A DNA stretch of 64,000 nt from Fodinicurvata sp. EGI_FJ10296 (GCF_040712075.1 NZ_JBFCVL010000002.1:496001-560000); one strand, 5' to 3'; numbered from the stretch's first letter, positions 30,198 through 42,165 are shown. The notes: a model not told the origin generated them from the sequence alone. Numbers and translations are program-made.

Positions 30198-31184
30198 CTA
30201 TTTCTCTTTTGACGATATTCGATCCACCTTGCCGATCAATGCCACCGCCTGTTTGATCGACGCGATATCGATCATGCGGCCATCCAGCGTCACGGCGGCA
30301 CGGCCGTCTCGCCGGGCCGCCTCCATCGCCTCCAGGATTGCGCGCGCCCTGCTCGTTTCGGCCTCTGTGGGCGTGAAGCATCGGTTGATAGGGTCGATCT
30401 GGGATGGGTGGATCGCCCATTTTCCATCGAATCCCATGGCTGCCGACCGTCGTGCAAGGGACGTAATCCCCTCGACATCCCGGAAATCGGCGTAAGGACC
30501 GTCGATCGCCCGCAGGCCCAGGGCGCGTGCCGCCACCAGAAGTCTGGCCAACGCATAGTGCCAGATGTCGCCCGGATGAAATGCGCGCGCGCGATTATCG
30601 TCCGTGGCCTCGGAAAGAACGCCGTAGTCGCTGCTCTGACCGCCGATCACGGTGGTTCGAGCGCCGAGCGAAGCCGCGAAGTCGCCCAGACCCAGATGCA
30701 GCGCCTGGATCCTGGGCGATGCAGCCGCGATCGCGTCGACGGCTGCCAGCCCGGCAGCGGTCTCTATCAGGACCTCCAGCCCTAGCGGCCGCTGCCGCCC
30801 TACGGCGGCCTCGACCTGTGACGCCAGCATATCGGCAACCGCGACCTCTGCGGGGGAATTGACCTTCGGGATCATGATCGCGTCCAGGCGGTCGCCGCCC
30901 TGCTCGATCGTATCGATCAGATCGCGATACATGAACGGCGTGTCGCAAGCGTTGATCCGCAAGCAGACGATCCTGTCGCCCCAGTCGACATCCCTGAGCC
31001 CGGCGATGACCGAGGCTCGCGCCTCTGCCTTGGAATCGGGAGCAACGCTGTCCTCAAGGTCGAGGATGACGGCGTCGGCCTTTGACCGGGCCGCTTTTTC
31101 GAACAATGCGGGCGAACCGGCAGGCACGGAAAGCAGACTCCGGCACGGCCGTACGTCTGCCGCTTCTCTCAACCCATCAGTCAT
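30198..31184 (-). CDS. HpcH/HpaI aldolase / CitE-like CoA ester lyase
   Basis: 328 residues, CitE-like TIM barrel. RSLLSVPAGSPALFEKAARS opens the fold. DAVILDLEDSVAPDSKAEAR carries the metal-binding acidic residues, RINACDTPFMYRD the substrate Arg, and GLEVLIETAAGL and GKWAIHPSQIDPINRCF are conserved in malyl-CoA and citramalyl-CoA lyases. Possible substrates are L-malyl-CoA, beta-methylmalyl-CoA or citramalyl-CoA. No glyoxylate or dicarboxylate genes adjoin it, so the pathway cannot be fixed. Confidence 0.88.
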   Translation of the reverse strand: MTDGLREAADVRPCRSLLSVPAGSPALFEKAARSKADAVILDLEDSVAPDSKAEARASVIAGLRDVDWGDRIVCLRINACDTPFMYRDLIDTIEQGGDRLDAIMIPKVNSPAEVAVADMLASQVEAAVGRQRPLGLEVLIETAAGLAAVDAIAAASPRIQALHLGLGDFAASLGARTTVIGGQSSDYGVLSEATDDNRARAFHPGDIWHYALARLLVAARALGLRAIDGPYADFRDVEGITSLARRSAAMGFDGKWAIHPSQIDPINRCFTPTEAETSRARAILEAMEAARRDGRAAVTLDGRMIDIASIKQAVALIGKVDRISSKEK

Positions 31185-31228
31185 TCGATTCCCTCATCGC
31201 TGGGCCATGCATCCGGGCGAACCCGGCA

Positions 31229-32278
31229 TTAGCCGGAGCCTTCCGCCTCGTCGCCGTCACTCGCTTCTTCCTGCCGCCTTCCCTCACCCGATCCAAGAGG
31301 GTGATGATCGTTGACCAGCCGGGCCAGACGGTCGCCGAGAACATGTGTGTATATCTGCGTCGTGCCGATATCGGCATGCCCCAGCATCTTCTGGACGGCG
31401 CGGAGATCGGCACCGCGATTCAGCAAATGGGTCGCAAAGGCATGCCGGAGCACATGGGGACTGACGCGGTCCGGGTCGATCTCCGCCTCGGCTGCGAGTT
31501 CCTTCAGCAATTGCGCGAATCGCTGGCGAGTCAAATAACCGTTGACGGCAATGCGCGAGGGGAACAGCCAGGGACGCTGCTTTTCCACTTTGCCGGGCAC
31601 GAGAAACTGTTCGCGCGCCGTGGTCAGATACGCTTCGAGCGCAACGCGCGACGGGTCGGTAAGCGGAACCATGCGGTCGCGTCCACCCTTGCCCTTGACG
31701 ATCAGATAGCGCCGGTCGCGGCTGATCGCCGTCAAGGGCAGCCCGACGAGTTCGGTAACCCGCAAGCCGGTGGCATAGAGAATCTCCAGCAACGCCACCA
31801 GCCGTATGCCGTCGGCGCCGGATCTGGCTTCTGCTGCACCGACCAGCCGATCCACCTCGTCTTCGGTCAGGATCTTGGGCAGCGTCCGGCCGAGTTTCGG
31901 GCTGTCGATCGCCGATGACGGATCGTCGCTGCGCGACCCTTCGGAGACGAGAAACCGGAAGAACTGCCGCAGGGCCGATAGCCGTCGGGCGATGGTGCGC
32001 TTCGACGTTGCGGCGCCTTCGGCCCCTGTTCCCTGCGCCAGCGCTTCGAGATAAGCGCGCAGGTCGTCTTCGGTTGCCGATTCGGGGACCGGCTTGCGAC
32101 CGTTTGCGGACGATGCGGAACGCGATGCAAGAAACTCGGCGAAATTGACAAGGTCACGTTCGTAAGCAGCGCGGGTGTTGGATGCAACCGCCCGTTCCGC
32201 AACCAACATATCCAGAAATGCTTCAACGCGCGGATTGAGGGGTTTCTTGGGGCTGGGAGGCCTGCCGGGTTTGGCCAT
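31229..32278 (-). CDS. xerD: site-specific tyrosine recombinase XerD
   Basis: Resolves chromosome dimers at dif together with XerC. 349 residues from MAKPGRPPSPKKPLNP; an ATG 15 codons up is possible but less likely. The N-terminal SAM-like core-binding domain carries NTRAAYERDLVNFAEFL. The catalytic Arg is in YATGLRVTELVGL, with HVLRHAFATHLLNRGADLRA and LGHADIGTTQIYTHV providing His-x-x-Arg, His and the nucleophile Tyr. Longer than E. coli XerD (298) because of a linker insertion around SSANGRKPVPES. Its housekeeping neighbourhood argues against a phage or island integrase. Confidence 0.93.
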   Translation of the reverse strand: MAKPGRPPSPKKPLNPRVEAFLDMLVAERAVASNTRAAYERDLVNFAEFLASRSASSANGRKPVPESATEDDLRAYLEALAQGTGAEGAATSKRTIARRLSALRQFFRFLVSEGSRSDDPSSAIDSPKLGRTLPKILTEDEVDRLVGAAEARSGADGIRLVALLEILYATGLRVTELVGLPLTAISRDRRYLIVKGKGGRDRMVPLTDPSRVALEAYLTTAREQFLVPGKVEKQRPWLFPSRIAVNGYLTRQRFAQLLKELAAEAEIDPDRVSPHVLRHAFATHLLNRGADLRAVQKMLGHADIGTTQIYTHVLGDRLARLVNDHHPLGSGEGRRQEEASDGDEAEGSG

Positions 32279-32448
32279 GATCAATAGCTGCACAAGATGA
32301 TTGACGGGACAATATCTTCGCATAGCATCCGGACGACACCCCCGTCCAACGCCTTCGCAGCCGCGGAATTTCCCCGCGACGCGAATTGCCGGAGCGCATG
32401 AACGATTGATCTCGGTATGGATGTTGGCGAACCTGCGCTATCGGTCCG

Positions 32449-32634
32449 TCAGTTCGCAGAGACAGGCCGCTCGACGACGGTTCTCTCGGGCTGGAAGTCC
32501 CAGATGCCCAGGAATACCACGCCGCCAACCAAAGCCAGCAGGATGACGGCCAGAAGCATGCGCAGGATGCGACCGCCAATTCCTGAATTGGAGCCACCCT
32601 GAGAGAACACCGAACGATTGCGATTTCGTGCCAC
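32449..32634 (-). CDS. small single-span membrane protein
   Basis: 61 residues beginning with GTG (MARNRNRSVFSQGG). One hydrophobic helix (ILRMLLAVILLALVGGVVFLG) and a short polar tail IWDFQPERTVVERPVSAN. Similar short basic-TM-tail proteins lie between aroK and xerD in related alphaproteobacteria. The ribosome site is poor. Composition and position favour a real gene; the function is unknown. Confidence 0.6.
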   Translation of the reverse strand: MARNRNRSVFSQGGSNSGIGGRILRMLLAVILLALVGGVVFLGIWDFQPERTVVERPVSAN

Positions 32635-32757
32635 GATTGAATTCCGGCCTCATAGTCGGGATAGCAGTCGCAACCAGATGCATCGTCGACCGCGACAGTG
32701 TCGACGGACCGACCCTACACCGGCAACGTGTCGTCATGCTATTGGTGATAAGGATAG

Positions 32758-33450
32758 ATGACAAGACGAAGGCAGATTGCGACAGCGCCCACGGCGAGCG
32801 GGGCCAGTCGACATGCGGCAGGACGAAAGCGAATGGTGCGAAAACGGAGGCAAGCCGAGAACGGTAGATTGCTGGAGCGGATCGATCTGGACCGCAGTGT
32901 GGTGCTTGTCGGCCTGATGGGAGCCGGGAAGAGCGCGATCGGCAAGCGCCTTGCCGCGCGGCTGTTCCTGCCGTTCCGGGATTCCGACGATGAAATCGAG
33001 CTGGCTGCAGGATGCACCATCCCGGAGATATTCAGCCGATATGGCGAATCCGCCTTCCGCGATGTAGAACGCAAAGTGATTCTGCGGCTGCTGGATGAAG
33101 AACCGCATATCCTGGCAACTGGGGGTGGTGCCTTCATGGACCCGGCAATCCGGCAAGCCGTCGCGGAAAAGGCGATTTCGATCTGGCTGAAGGCGCCGCT
33201 CAGCGTCCTCGTCGAGCGGACGGCGAAGCGCGGAAACAGACCGCTGCTCGCCGGCGGCGACGTGCGTGAGAAACTCAAATCCCTGATGGAAATCCGCAAT
33301 CCGGTCTATGGCGCCGCCGATATCACTGTCGACAGTCGCAACCGGCCGCTGGAAGCCATGACCGAAAGCTGCCTCGTGGCATTGGGCGCATATCTGGAAG
33401 GAGTCCGGAATCAGACCCACAATCCGGCCCCGAATCAGGCAGGGAAATAG
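32758..33450 (+). CDS. aroK: shikimate kinase
   Basis: Phosphorylates shikimate in the chorismate pathway. 230 residues from the ATG five bases after AAGGAT. A ~45-residue basic leader precedes the kinase, which is more than in E. coli AroK. P-loop GLMGAGKS at 52-59, DSDDEIE shikimate-binding Asp, FRDVERKVI, the GGGAF loop, and the lid Arg in RTAKRGNRPLLAGG. The 3' end overlaps the convergent ThiD-like gene by 16 bases. aroB, its usual downstream partner in this class, is absent. Confidence 0.94.
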   Translation: MTRRRQIATAPTASGASRHAAGRKRMVRKRRQAENGRLLERIDLDRSVVLVGLMGAGKSAIGKRLAARLFLPFRDSDDEIELAAGCTIPEIFSRYGESAFRDVERKVILRLLDEEPHILATGGGAFMDPAIRQAVAEKAISIWLKAPLSVLVERTAKRGNRPLLAGGDVREKLKSLMEIRNPVYGAADITVDSRNRPLEAMTESCLVALGAYLEGVRNQTHNPAPNQAGK

Positions 33451-34451
33451 GGTGGGCAGACCATGATCTCCCCGCAATTGGGGCCGGTCGATCGGGCCAG
33501 GCGGATGGTCTCGGCGACATAGCGCCGCGCCAGCGCCACGGCTTCGACGGCCGGCAATCCGCGCGCCAGGCCGATCGCCGTTGCCGTTGCCATCGCGCCG
33601 CTGACACCGCGAACATGCCAGCCGCTCGGACGGGGATAATCCATGACCTCTTCGATGTCGCCCTGATCGTCGCGGCCGGGGCCGGCAACATAATCGGCCA
33701 CCCGATCGCCCAACGCCGCCGGCTCGACCAGGACGACGGTTTCGGCGCCGATCGTGCGCAGCATCAGCGCCGCGTGGCGCTTGTCTTCCAGCGTGTTGAT
33801 CGACATACCGGCCAGCACTTCCGCATCGGCAATCCGGGCGACCAGTACATCGGCACCGACGATGAGGCGCCGCTTCAGATGCGCCACGACATCCGGCTCG
33901 ACCAACGGAAGACCGTCACGGCCCACGCAAACGGCATCCACGACCTTCGGAATCCGTGGCGCCTCTGCCATCAGAATGTCGACAACGGAGTCGACCGACG
34001 CCGACAACGGCAGCAGGCCGACCTTGATCGCTTGCGGCTGCACCTCGCCCAGCGCTGAAAGGAGCTGCCGCCCCAGGAAATCCGCAGCAATGTCGACCCG
34101 TTCCGCAGTCCCACCCCGTGACTGGTGCTCCCGTGACTGGTCTCCTCGTACTGGAGCCTGGCCCGGGTCGTCGGGCGGCCCGAGAGGTGACGGGATCGCC
34201 ACGCTGCTCGTCACTGCGGCGGCGTAGGCCCGCATGGCGCCCGCTATCTGCAGATCCGCATGGGTTCCCGATGCACTGCCCGGTTCGGCAACCCCGATCG
34301 AAAGGATGCGAACCGGCGGGCCGTTCCGCCAGGGTCGGGCGCAATCGGGTCTCCCATCGCCAGCAGCACTATCCGAGATCGCATCATCAGCGGTCGCGCC
34401 ATCACCAATCGCAGCGGGGCCGTCCGATTGCTCCGATGGAATCTGCATCAT
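33435..34451 (-). CDS. divergent ThiD-like (PfkB/ribokinase-fold) protein, probably not a standard HMP kinase
   Basis: 338 residues starting in a 4-base ATGA overlap with glmM. The order of conserved blocks follows Thi[21 protein letters not shown], then [27 protein letters not shown], and a C-terminal [19 protein letters not shown] followed by STGPNCGE. Key positions are altered. The N-terminal GxDxSGGAG becomes VAEPGSASG, the TPN of the kinase core becomes VARI, and the anion-hole GTGC with the catalytic Cys is SGAM. A ~45-residue Gln/Arg/Gly-rich insertion follows the first block, and the first ~45 residues are low complexity. A decayed or repurposed paralogue is likely. Confidence 0.7.
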   Translation of the reverse strand: MMQIPSEQSDGPAAIGDGATADDAISDSAAGDGRPDCARPWRNGPPVRILSIGVAEPGSASGTHADLQIAGAMRAYAAAVTSSVAIPSPLGPPDDPGQAPVRGDQSREHQSRGGTAERVDIAADFLGRQLLSALGEVQPQAIKVGLLPLSASVDSVVDILMAEAPRIPKVVDAVCVGRDGLPLVEPDVVAHLKRRLIVGADVLVARIADAEVLAGMSINTLEDKRHAALMLRTIGAETVVLVEPAALGDRVADYVAGPGRDDQGDIEEVMDYPRPSGWHVRGVSGAMATATAIGLARGLPAVEAVALARRYVAETIRLARSTGPNCGEIMVCPPYFPA

Positions 34452-35872
34452 GCCGTCATCCTGGACGCCGATGCCTTCGGCGGCGTTTCCGAAGCCGCCC
34501 CGGTGGCGCCGTCGCCACCACTGGTTTCGGCCAGCACCGCCACGATATCGTCGACAACTCGGGTAACGACCGCCTCATCGTCGCCCTCGGCCATGATGCG
34601 GACCAGTGGCTCCGTACCCGAAAGCCGCGGCACCAGTCGTCCACCCTCGCCGAGTTCGCCCTCGGCCGCGCGCATGGCGTCACGCACACGGACATCGTCC
34701 AGGGGCGATTGTCCGTCGGCGCGGGGGCTATAGCGGAAGTTTCTGAGCAATTGCGGCACCGGCTTGAAGACGCTGAGTAGATCGCTCGCCGGGCTGCTGG
34801 ACTGCCTGAGGACGTTCAGAACCTGCAGTGCCGCAATCAGGCCGTCGCCCGTGGTCGAATAATCGCTCAACACGATATGGCCGGACTGCTCGCCACCCAG
34901 ATTCAAACCCAGATCGCGCATGGCCTCGACCACATAGCGATCCCCGACGCGGGTTCGGTGGAACTTCAGGCCCAGTCCGGTGACGAACCGCTCCAGACCC
35001 AGATTCGACATGACGGTCGCGACCATGCCCGCACCGCTGAGCTGCTCCGATTTCTGATAGCTGCGGGCGATCAATGCCATGACCTGATCGCCATCGACGC
35101 GCGTGCCTTTTTCGTCGGCCAGAATCAGACGATCCGCATCCCCGTCGAGGGCTATTCCCAGATCGGCCTGGTTGTCGAGAACCGCCTGCTGCATGGCCAG
35201 TGGCGCGGTGGCACCGCAGCCCTTGTTGATATTCCGGCCATCGGGCGAAACGCCGATACTGATGACATCCGCCCCCAGTTCCCACAGTACGCGAGGCGCA
35301 ACATGATAGGCGGCGCCATTGGCGCAATCCACGACAACTTTCAGCCCCTCCAGCAGTGCGCCGCGGGGTAGCGTCGATTTACAGTATTCGATGTATCGCC
35401 CCTGAGCGTCTTCGAGTCGCCGGGCTTTGCCCAACTTGTCCGGCCCCGGAAGCATCGATTCCGTGCCGCTGTCGATCCACCGCTCGATCGACGCCTCGAC
35501 CTCGTCCGACAACTTGTACCCGTCCGGCGCGAAAAGCTTGATTCCGTTGTCTTCATAAGGATTGTGCGACGCCGATATAACGACACCCAGATCGGCCCGA
35601 AGCGACCGGGTCAGCATGGCAACCGCCGGTGTCGGCATCGGGCCGACCAGGGTGACGTCCATGCCCATGGAGATGAATCCGGCAGTAAGCGCCGGCTCGA
35701 TCATATAGCCCGAAAGGCGGGTGTCCTTGCCGATGACGACACTGTGCCGGTGACCGCCGTTGCGGAACTGGACGGCCGTCGCCGCCGCCACTTTCAGCGC
35801 GGTTTCCGCTGTCATCGGCTCACGGTTGGCCGTGCCCCTGATACCATCCGTTCCGAACAAATTTCTTGTCAT
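34448..35872 (-). CDS. glmM: phosphoglucosamine mutase
   Basis: Interconverts glucosamine-6-P and glucosamine-1-P for UDP-GlcNAc synthesis. 474 residues; core opens [18 protein letters not shown]. The phosphoserine loop [14 protein letters not shown] carries Ser102. The metal-binding loop is ALDGDADRL, the sugar-binding loop [13 protein letters not shown], and the C-terminal phosphate-binding [14 protein letters not shown]. About 25 residues longer than usual because of an Ala/Gly/Thr-rich tail that runs into the overlap with the ThiD-like gene. Confidence 0.97.
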   Translation of the reverse strand: MTRNLFGTDGIRGTANREPMTAETALKVAAATAVQFRNGGHRHSVVIGKDTRLSGYMIEPALTAGFISMGMDVTLVGPMPTPAVAMLTRSLRADLGVVISASHNPYEDNGIKLFAPDGYKLSDEVEASIERWIDSGTESMLPGPDKLGKARRLEDAQGRYIEYCKSTLPRGALLEGLKVVVDCANGAAYHVAPRVLWELGADVISIGVSPDGRNINKGCGATAPLAMQQAVLDNQADLGIALDGDADRLILADEKGTRVDGDQVMALIARSYQKSEQLSGAGMVATVMSNLGLERFVTGLGLKFHRTRVGDRYVVEAMRDLGLNLGGEQSGHIVLSDYSTTGDGLIAALQVLNVLRQSSSPASDLLSVFKPVPQLLRNFRYSPRADGQSPLDDVRVRDAMRAAEGELGEGGRLVPRLSGTEPLVRIMAEGDDEAVVTRVVDDIVAVLAETSGGDGATGAASETPPKASASRMTA

Positions 35873-36046
35873 GGGTCACCGTCTCAACCGGTAAGAACGC
35901 GTATGGCGGCCCTGAGCCACCGAAAACAATTGCGTTCGACTGTGCAAAGGCATAGCGCACCGGGACCAGAGCGATCAAGGCCGCCATGGTCCCGGAGCGG
36001 TGACTATATAGTAACCGCAGCAGAACGGATTGAACCGGGCAAACGG

Positions 36047-37288
36047 CTAGCGCAGTGCCTGCAGCAACCGAACGGCCTGAACCGTTTCGGCGCCATCGTG
36101 GACCCGCAATATCTGTGCCCCCTGCTGCAAGGCGAACATCCCTGCCGCCAACGAGGCCGGCAGCCGCGCCTTGGGCGGCAGTGAGTTGCTGCCGGGGCCC
36201 GGCCCGCCAGCAGTCCCCCCAATCGATCCCAGAAACCGCTTGCGCGACAGCCCGATCAGAACCGGAAACCCGTACATATGCAGCATGGCCGTGTGGCGCA
36301 GAACGTCGATATTATGGGCAACGGTCTTGCCGAACCCGATGCCCGGGTCGATGACGAGACGTGAGCGATCGATGCCGGCGGCCATCGCGGACGAACAGAA
36401 GGCTTCCAGCCGATCCGCGACGTCCAGCGGCGCGCAATCATAGCGCGGCGCGTCCTGCATGGTCTGAGGCTCGCCCAGCATATGCATAAGCACGACCGGC
36501 ACCGGATCGGCTGCCGCCGCAGTCGGCGGACTTTCGCGATCGCCGGTCAGTGCAGTGACATCGTTGATGATCCGCGCGCCCACTGCCAGCGCGGCGCGCA
36601 TGACGTCGGCATGCCGGGTGTCGATCGAGATCGGCACCCCCAACGGGGCCAGGGCTTCGATCACCGGCAGGACGCGCTCCAGTTCCCTGGCCACCGGCAC
36701 GGGCATGGCGCCCGGCCGCGTGCTTTCGCCGCCGATATCAAGGATGTCGCATCCTGCGTCGACGAGCGATCGGCCGTGATCGATCGCCAACTGCCGGTCG
36801 CTGAAGTCGCCGCCATCGGAAAAACTGTCCGGCGTCACATTGACAATTCCCATGACACGCGGCCTGTCCAGGGATAGCCCGGCCAGCGCCGCGCGCGGCG
36901 CCGTCAGATTGGCAAGGCGCCGGGCGACCTCGTCCTCGCGCCCCACCGTCCGCGCCCAGTCTCTAACGTCGTCCGCGTTTGCAACAGCCCGGCCGGGGTT
37001 GGCCAATCCGTCCCCGGAAGCCGGGCGAACGATCACCTCGATCTGCGCGAACTGCACCGGCCCCCCGGCCAACGGCAACGCACCGGGCAGCCCGCTAGCC
37101 TTTGGCACGCCGCCCAGATCGCTCTCGCAGAAACCGCCGGGAGAAATTGCGAGCGGCAGCGGCCGCAGATACAGCCGCGCGGACGGATCATCCGCCAACC
37201 AACGACAAAAGCCCCGGTCGAGACCGGGGCTTTTGTCGGCTTGTGCATGCAGCGCCGGATCCCCGGCGCTGCCGTTCGTGGCCATCAT
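36047..37288 (-). CDS. folP: dihydropteroate synthase
   Basis: Joins 6-hydroxymethyl-dihydropterin diphosphate and p-aminobenzoate; the sulfonamide target. 413 residues from tandem ATGs (MMATNGSAGD) with GAGG five bases upstream, seven bases after ftsH. Alphaproteobacterial FolP often has an N-terminal extension like RLYLRPLPLA and ALPLAGGPVQFAQIEV, seen here. The TIM-barrel motifs are MGIVNVTPDSFSDGG, DILDIGGESTRPGA, ISIDTRHADVM, IDPGIGFGKTVAHN and GLSRKRFLG. A perfect terminator-like hairpin lies inside codons ~18-28, so the functional start could instead be a TTG just after it (base 37198). Confidence 0.93.
   Translation of the reverse strand: MMATNGSAGDPALHAQADKSPGLDRGFCRWLADDPSARLYLRPLPLAISPGGFCESDLGGVPKASGLPGALPLAGGPVQFAQIEVIVRPASGDGLANPGRAVANADDVRDWARTVGREDEVARRLANLTAPRAALAGLSLDRPRVMGIVNVTPDSFSDGGDFSDRQLAIDHGRSLVDAGCDILDIGGESTRPGAMPVPVARELERVLPVIEALAPLGVPISIDTRHADVMRAALAVGARIINDVTALTGDRESPPTAAAADPVPVVLMHMLGEPQTMQDAPRYDCAPLDVADRLEAFCSSAMAAGIDRSRLVIDPGIGFGKTVAHNIDVLRHTAMLHMYGFPVLIGLSRKRFLGSIGGTAGGPGPGSNSLPPKARLPASLAAGMFALQQGAQILRVHDGAETVQAVRLLQALR
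37204..37237 (-). terminator. perfect intrinsic-terminator-like hairpin between ftsH and folP, inside the folP reading frame
   Basis: Two 16-base arms (GACAAAAGCCCCGGTC and its exact complement) separated by two bases. The GC core is flanked by A4 on one side and T4 on the other, so it can work on either strand. It begins ~60 bases after the ftsH stop. Its codons read DKSPGLDRGFC in the long folP reading. Confidence 0.8.
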
Positions 37289-37295
37289 TCCGACC

Positions 37296-39218
<1,923 letters not shown>

Positions 39219-39269
39219 GTCTCACCGCCTCTCATCCTCACCGCCGGGTCGAAACCCGTCCCCTCTACA

Positions 39270-40808
39270 CTAAATAATGCGGTTCGCCGTTCCAACAACG
39301 GCGAACGCTGGCCGATCCGGCGGAATCCTCGGCGCCCAGCGGATGCCGAAAACCTCGCCTGGCTCTATTCCGGGGCCTTCCGCAGGCCCGTCAACTCCGC
39401 CCATCGCGCCGATCGCCCCGCCGGCACTATCGCCAACAACCGCCGAAACCTTCTGGTTCGCAATGAGCGGTGCGGCAATCGGACGCCCCGCCTCGTCGCT
39501 CAGGAACGGAGTTGTCGCAAGCTTATCACCCGTACCCCGTACACCGCCACAGCAGAAGGTACGGCCAATAGAGATCAGATGGGCCTCTTTGGCCGTCCCG
39601 CCAAGGTCCGTGAGCGATTGCCGCGCCACTACCCATCCAGCCACCGGTACCGGACCAACCATGAAGCGGTTGTCCCACAATACCGTATCGCCAGCCGCTA
39701 CGCGCATGCGACTGGTCGTCCGCCCGGGCTCACGCACCAATCTCAGCACTGTCTGCCCGGCAAACGGGCCGGCTTTCCTGCCGGTCGCCATACGGCAAAG
39801 ACAGCCTGAAATAGACAGATGGCCTCGTCCCGGCCCGCCATCGTGGCCCTGACCAACAAGTGCTGCCGCCCGGGCACCGGCAGCCGGTTCGACCGGAAAC
39901 CCGCGCCCGCCGATGGCGGTCAGTACGCGCGCGACCAGTCTGTCGGCCACAGCAGGCGCCAGGCCACGCAGCCCGTCCGCCGCGATCTCCGCCTCGCCCG
40001 CGGCATCGATCGTCAGATAACGACTGCCTGCCGCCAATACGGCCTGCTCGATGTGTCTGCGTACCGTCCCCATTGCACGCCCCAGCCGGAGCAGCTCCGA
40101 CGTCAGGTCCGTCCCGGCCTCGGCCGTATCGGGCACCTGTGTCGCGAGGGCGCGGCGCATTGCGATTCTGGTGTAGGTCGCGTCGTCGTTGGACGGATCC
40201 TCGATCCACCCGATGCCAGCTTCGCGGCAAACCTGCCGCAGCATCGCGCGGCGCCAACTCAGCAGCGGGCGCGCGTGAATGACCCCGCCCAGATCGCGCA
40301 GGGCCGTCATTCCGGCCAGGCCGTCGGGACCCGACCGGCGCAATATCCGCATTGCGACCGTTTCTGCCTGATCGTCTGCCGTGTGTGCCGTCATCATGCA
40401 CTGCGCACCGGTGTCGCGACAGACGTCGCCCAACAGCCGATACCGCGCCTCGCGAGCCTTGGCCTGAACACCGCCGCCGATCGGCGGGTGTTCCCAGATT
40501 ACGATCCGATGCCGGATGCCCAATGGCGCCAGTAGCGTACCCACGCGGCGCGCTTCGTCACCGCTCTCTGGTCTCAGCCCATGGTCGACCGTCACGGCAA
40601 GCAGGCGGCGTCCCGTACGTTTCGCCCAGAAACTGGCCAGACAGGCCATGGCCATGCTGTCGCCACCGCCGGATACGGCGAGCACCAAAGGCGATCCGTC
40701 GCCGCCCCCGTCCGCGTTTGCAACGGCGCCAAAATCCTGTTCTGCGGATGCCAGCAAGCGCTCCGAGATCGTCTCCGGTGATGACGCTGCGCCCGGTTTC
40801 ACACGCAC
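39270..40808 (-). CDS. tilS: tRNA(Ile)-lysidine synthase
   Basis: Converts C34 of the AUA-reading tRNA-Ile to lysidine. About 512 residues. The PP-loop is LAVSGGGDSMAMAC, followed by VTVDHGLRPESGDEARRV, MTAHTADDQAETVAMRILRRSG and WIEDPSNDDATYTRIAMRR, all diagnostic. The C-terminal half is longer than in E. coli TilS and weakly conserved. The start is uncertain: no ATG is placed well after the cpoB stop. A GTG at 40808 is used here; GTG at 40802 and TTG at 40829 are alternatives. Confidence 0.9.
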   Translation of the reverse strand: MRVKPGAASSPETISERLLASAEQDFGAVANADGGGDGSPLVLAVSGGGDSMAMACLASFWAKRTGRRLLAVTVDHGLRPESGDEARRVGTLLAPLGIRHRIVIWEHPPIGGGVQAKAREARYRLLGDVCRDTGAQCMMTAHTADDQAETVAMRILRRSGPDGLAGMTALRDLGGVIHARPLLSWRRAMLRQVCREAGIGWIEDPSNDDATYTRIAMRRALATQVPDTAEAGTDLTSELLRLGRAMGTVRRHIEQAVLAAGSRYLTIDAAGEAEIAADGLRGLAPAVADRLVARVLTAIGGRGFPVEPAAGARAAALVGQGHDGGPGRGHLSISGCLCRMATGRKAGPFAGQTVLRLVREPGRTTSRMRVAAGDTVLWDNRFMVGPVPVAGWVVARQSLTDLGGTAKEAHLISIGRTFCCGGVRGTGDKLATTPFLSDEAGRPIAAPLIANQKVSAVVGDSAGGAIGAMGGVDGPAEGPGIEPGEVFGIRWAPRIPPDRPAFAVVGTANRII

Positions 40809-40834
40809 TGTCTCGCGTTGTTTAAACAAACCGC

Positions 40835-42007
40835 TCAGCACGACAGGCGGGAAAGCTCCTGCCGTGCCCGATCGGAAATGGCGCCAGGCGCGTCGGGAAA
40901 ATTCTCCGAAACACGGGTAAGCGCAGTGCATGCATCCTCGCGCTGATCGAGCGACGCCAATGACAGCCCCAGCTTCAGCAGGTTGTCGGGAGCCTTGTTG
41001 CCCTCCGGCGATTGTTGATAGGCGCTTGCGAACGTACGGGCAGCATCCTCGTACCGTTCGCGGATATAAAAGGTTTCGCCAAGCCAATAGCGGGCGTTAT
41101 CAGCAAGCCGATGACCGGAATGACGGTCTATGAAGGCACGGAATGCCTCTTCGGCCTGGCTGTACCGTCCGCGCGTCAACAGCCCGTACGCCTCATCGTA
41201 ATCCGCGCTGGCCTCCCCGCTTTCTCCCTGGGGCAATGGCAGCTCGGCCATCGCATCGCCAGCGTCGAATCCGGAATCAGCGGCATTCGACTGTGGCGCC
41301 GAGGTGCCCCCGGATCGATTGCCGGAGCCCGCGGATTCTTCCGGCGGCGCCGGACGCCCCCCGGTCAGCGGAATCGTCCCCAACGTGCGAATCGTATCGG
41401 TCATCTCGCCATCGCCGGAAACAGAACGTTCGCCCCCGGTGTCCCCGTTTCCGGAGGCCGGCTCCGCACCGGTCCCTGCGCCCGACGCCACCGACTGGTC
41501 GACGGTACCGTTGCTCTGCTGAGCATTCTGTCCGGCGGCCCCACTGCCGGTGGATTCCAACTCGGACAGTCGGAATTCGACATCGTTGAGCACACGGTCC
41601 AGTCGCGCGGCCAACTGCTCGTTTCGAAACCTCAGCTCCTCGACCTGGCCGGTCAGTTCGGAGATCTCACGCTCCAGTGCCTGAATCCGCGTTTCCACGG
41701 ATGCGGCATAGTCCGATGAAAGCGACTGAATCGGCTGGACCGAAGATCCACGAGAACCGAACCCATCGATAAGGGATCGGGGCGCTTGCGCAAGATGAAG
41801 GCCGTAGCCATGCACTCCGCTGTCGATCTCACTGCCCGACAGGGTCGGTGTCGCCAAATCGATGCGTTGATCGGCCATTGCCGACGGGCTGGCGGTCAAC
41901 AAGGCCATCACCATCGCAACGCCCGCGCCGGCGGCCAAGCGGCCCCGCCCCCGTCCGGCAATCCGGGCAGTTCGTGGCGGCGCTGCAGGCGACATTCTGA
42001 CGATCAT
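40835..42007 (-). CDS. cpoB: Tol-Pal system protein CpoB (YbgF)
   Basis: Periplasmic protein that couples PBP1B activity to Tol-Pal constriction in E. coli. 390 residues from an ATG with AAGGAG nine bases upstream. A signal peptide (~1-45, ending PSAMADQ) is followed by a trimerising coiled coil (VETRIQALEREISELTGQV, ~95-150), a Ser/Gly/Asn-rich linker of ~110 residues, and TPR repeats (YDEAYGLLTRGRYSQAEEAF, AYQQSPEGNKAPDNLLKLG). Last gene of the Tol-Pal run, followed by tilS. Confidence 0.93.
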   Translation of the reverse strand: MIVRMSPAAPPRTARIAGRGRGRLAAGAGVAMVMALLTASPSAMADQRIDLATPTLSGSEIDSGVHGYGLHLAQAPRSLIDGFGSRGSSVQPIQSLSSDYAASVETRIQALEREISELTGQVEELRFRNEQLAARLDRVLNDVEFRLSELESTGSGAAGQNAQQSNGTVDQSVASGAGTGAEPASGNGDTGGERSVSGDGEMTDTIRTLGTIPLTGGRPAPPEESAGSGNRSGGTSAPQSNAADSGFDAGDAMAELPLPQGESGEASADYDEAYGLLTRGRYSQAEEAFRAFIDRHSGHRLADNARYWLGETFYIRERYEDAARTFASAYQQSPEGNKAPDNLLKLGLSLASLDQREDACTALTRVSENFPDAPGAISDRARQELSRLSC

Positions 42008-42165
42008 CTGATCCGGCTCCTTGCGAAACGGCATACTCAACTTATGCCACAACTCGATATGTGGTCGTATTCACTGACATCGCAAAGCGGCAATGCTGTG
42101 ACCGCCATCGGCCGGTCGCTCTGGTAGGGCAGCGTCGACCCGGCCGATGTCGATTGTATCCCCGT

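Noticed and set aside
31229..32278. Tyrosine recombinase as a mobile-element integrase
   Set aside because: Sequence is XerD-like, neighbours are housekeeping genes, and there is no tRNA attachment site or phage gene nearby.
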